Assembly (NCBI GenBank): GCA_023424965.1 | Contig: JAFADI010000258.1 | Coordinates: forward strand, 1 to 22,505 | Reading direction: 5' to 3' | Length of the DNA stretch: 22,505 bases | Origin: Bacillota bacterium | Lineage (GTDB): Bacteria > Bacillota > Clostridia > Acetivibrionales > JAFADI01 | Shown here: piece by piece, positions 21,594 to 22,505 of the stretch | How the letters are laid out: every line of letters starts with the position of its first letter | How positions within the stretch are numbered: the stretch's first letter is position 1 | The notes under the pieces: generated by a model | The model's database searches: none | What the model saw: the letters and a program-made list of their open reading frames with translations, nothing else | Told to the model about the DNA's origin: nothing | Translations under genes and position numbers: made by a program

Positions 21594-22505
21594 ATGAAAG
21601 TTGACAGGCTTGTTAGCATTATTATGATACTCCTTGATAAAAAGCGTATAGGCGCACAGGAGTTAGCAGATATGTTTGAAGTTTCACCCCGCACAATCTA
21701 CCGCGACATAGACACTATCAACATGGCAGGTATTCCTGTTCGCTCAACATCGGGAGTGGGCGGCGGCTTTGAAATCATGCAGAAATACAAGATTGATAGA
21801 AAGGTTTTTTCGACTGCCGACCTTTCCGCTATCTTGATGGGGCTTTCCAGTTTTTCCAACATGATACGAGGTGATGAACTGGTAAACGCCCTTGCGAAAG
21901 TCAAGAGTTTTATCCCCGCCGACAGAGCGAAAGACATTGAATTAAAAGCAAATCAAATGTATATAGATTTAAGTCCGTGGATGGGCAACAGGAACATGCA
22001 ACCATATTTAGAAATTATCAAAACAGCTTTACAGGAAAGCAAGCTACTTTCGTTTGAATATGCAGACCGCTATGGAAATAAAACCGCACGAACAGCCGAG
22101 CCGTATCAGCTTGTATTGAAAAGTAGTCATTGGTATTGGCAAGGGTATTGCCATAAAAGGAATGATTTTCGCTTATTTAAACTATCCCGCACATCAAACC
22201 TACAAATACAAGAGGAATTTTTTACGCCACGAGATTATCAAAAACCGCAGTTAGATTTTACTGATATTTTGGCAACAATGCAAATAAAAATCAAAATTCG
22301 TATTCATAAATCTATCATGGACAGGGTACTTGATTATTGCACTTATGAACACTTTTCGCCAGACGGTGATGAGCATTGCATTGTTAGTTTTCCTTTCATA
22401 GAGAACGAATACTACTACAATATTCTTTTCAGTTTTGGGGATAAATGCGAGTGTTTAGAGCCGTTACATATCCGCACAGAAATGAAGCGTAGAATACATG
22501 ATATA
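21594..22505 (+). CDS. HTH-WYL (YafY-like) transcriptional regulator (partial)
   Basis: 304 codons are open to the right edge with no stop, so the C-terminus is cut off. Residues 1-55 are an HTH_11-type winged helix (RLVSIIMILLDKKRIGAQELADMFEVSPRTIYRDIDTINMAGIPV). Residues about 135-205 are a WYL domain (SFEYADRYGNKTARTAEPYQLVLKSSHWYWQGYC...FRLFKLSR), where the W-Y-L positions read WYWQGY. A WCX-like extension follows. Such proteins sense small ligands or nucleic-acid breakdown products and act as repressors or activators. GGAAGGTGG lies 7 bases before the ATG, and a TTGACA-17-TATGAT promoter sits in the shared region with the divergent cysteine hydrolase, its most likely target. AT-rich like its partner, so probably acquired together. 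Confidence 0.9.
   Translation, partial: MKVDRLVSIIMILLDKKRIGAQELADMFEVSPRTIYRDIDTINMAGIPVRSTSGVGGGFEIMQKYKIDRKVFSTADLSAILMGLSSFSNMIRGDELVNALAKVKSFIPADRAKDIELKANQMYIDLSPWMGNRNMQPYLEIIKTALQESKLLSFEYADRYGNKTARTAEPYQLVLKSSHWYWQGYCHKRNDFRLFKLSRTSNLQIQEEFFTPRDYQKPQLDFTDILATMQIKIKIRIHKSIMDRVLDYCTYEHFSPDGDEHCIVSFPFIENEYYYNILFSFGDKCECLEPLHIRTEMKRRIHDI

Overview
The window looks like a chromosomal segment of a low-to-mid GC Firmicute, most likely class Clostridia. This rests on strong AGGAGG-type ribosome binding sites nearly everywhere, sigma-A style promoters (two with TTGACA-17-TATAAT or TATACT), use of TTG and GTG starts, and a gene mix typical of clostridia and bacilli: a type I-beta DAHP synthase fused to chorismate mutase, a PadR/HAAS pair, an oxalate decarboxylase relic and a CBM32-bearing secreted protein. 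The genus cannot be set from sequence alone. No rRNA, tRNA or CRISPR array was seen.

Layout. 1-2.8 kb: the start of an M20 amidase/carbamoylase (minus strand, running off the left edge) with an attenuator-like hairpin in its leader, a ketopantoate reductase (plus), and a convergent AraC/GyrI-type regulator, the last two separated by a bidirectional terminator. 3.0-6.5 kb: bifunctional chorismate mutase/DAHP synthase, then a MarR regulator, an alpha/beta hydrolase and an aldo/keto reductase. The MarR gene has a near-perfect promoter with a 14-bp palindrome in its spacer; a sister palindrome lies before the hydrolase, so the MarR protein probably controls both. 6.6-9.2 kb: a small basic orphan protein with a strong terminator, then a PadR - HAAS membrane protein - membrane protein operon. 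9.5-12.6 kb: a 1030-residue secreted protein with two nearly identical discoidin/CBM32 domains, a chitobiase-like domain, an FN3 domain and a beta-helix-like C-terminal region. 12.8-14.7 kb: a short-chain dehydrogenase and a convergent lipoprotein.

14.8-18.15 kb is the most unusual part: a strong promoter followed by an array of TTAGTA half-sites at an 8-bp period, then an operon of an unknown 159-aa protein (probably DUF6530), a MoxR-like AAA+ ATPase, a VWA/MIDAS protein and a DUF1801 protein. The ATPase ends just after an A9C run, and the -1 frame there is open straight into the VWA gene through an acidic linker. The pair may therefore be expressed as one ATPase-linker-VWA polypeptide by -1 frameshifting, or the run may hide an indel.

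18.2-20.5 kb: an oxalate decarboxylase pseudogene that has lost most of its first cupin domain, a divergent metallo-beta-lactamase-fold protein, and a glutathione peroxidase whose promoter carries an OhrR-like palindrome. 20.6-22.5 kb: a mobile-element scar. The last ~95 codons of a tyrosine integrase sit directly behind, and in frame with, an AT-richer cysteine hydrolase gene, which is divergent from a WYL-domain regulator that runs off the right edge.
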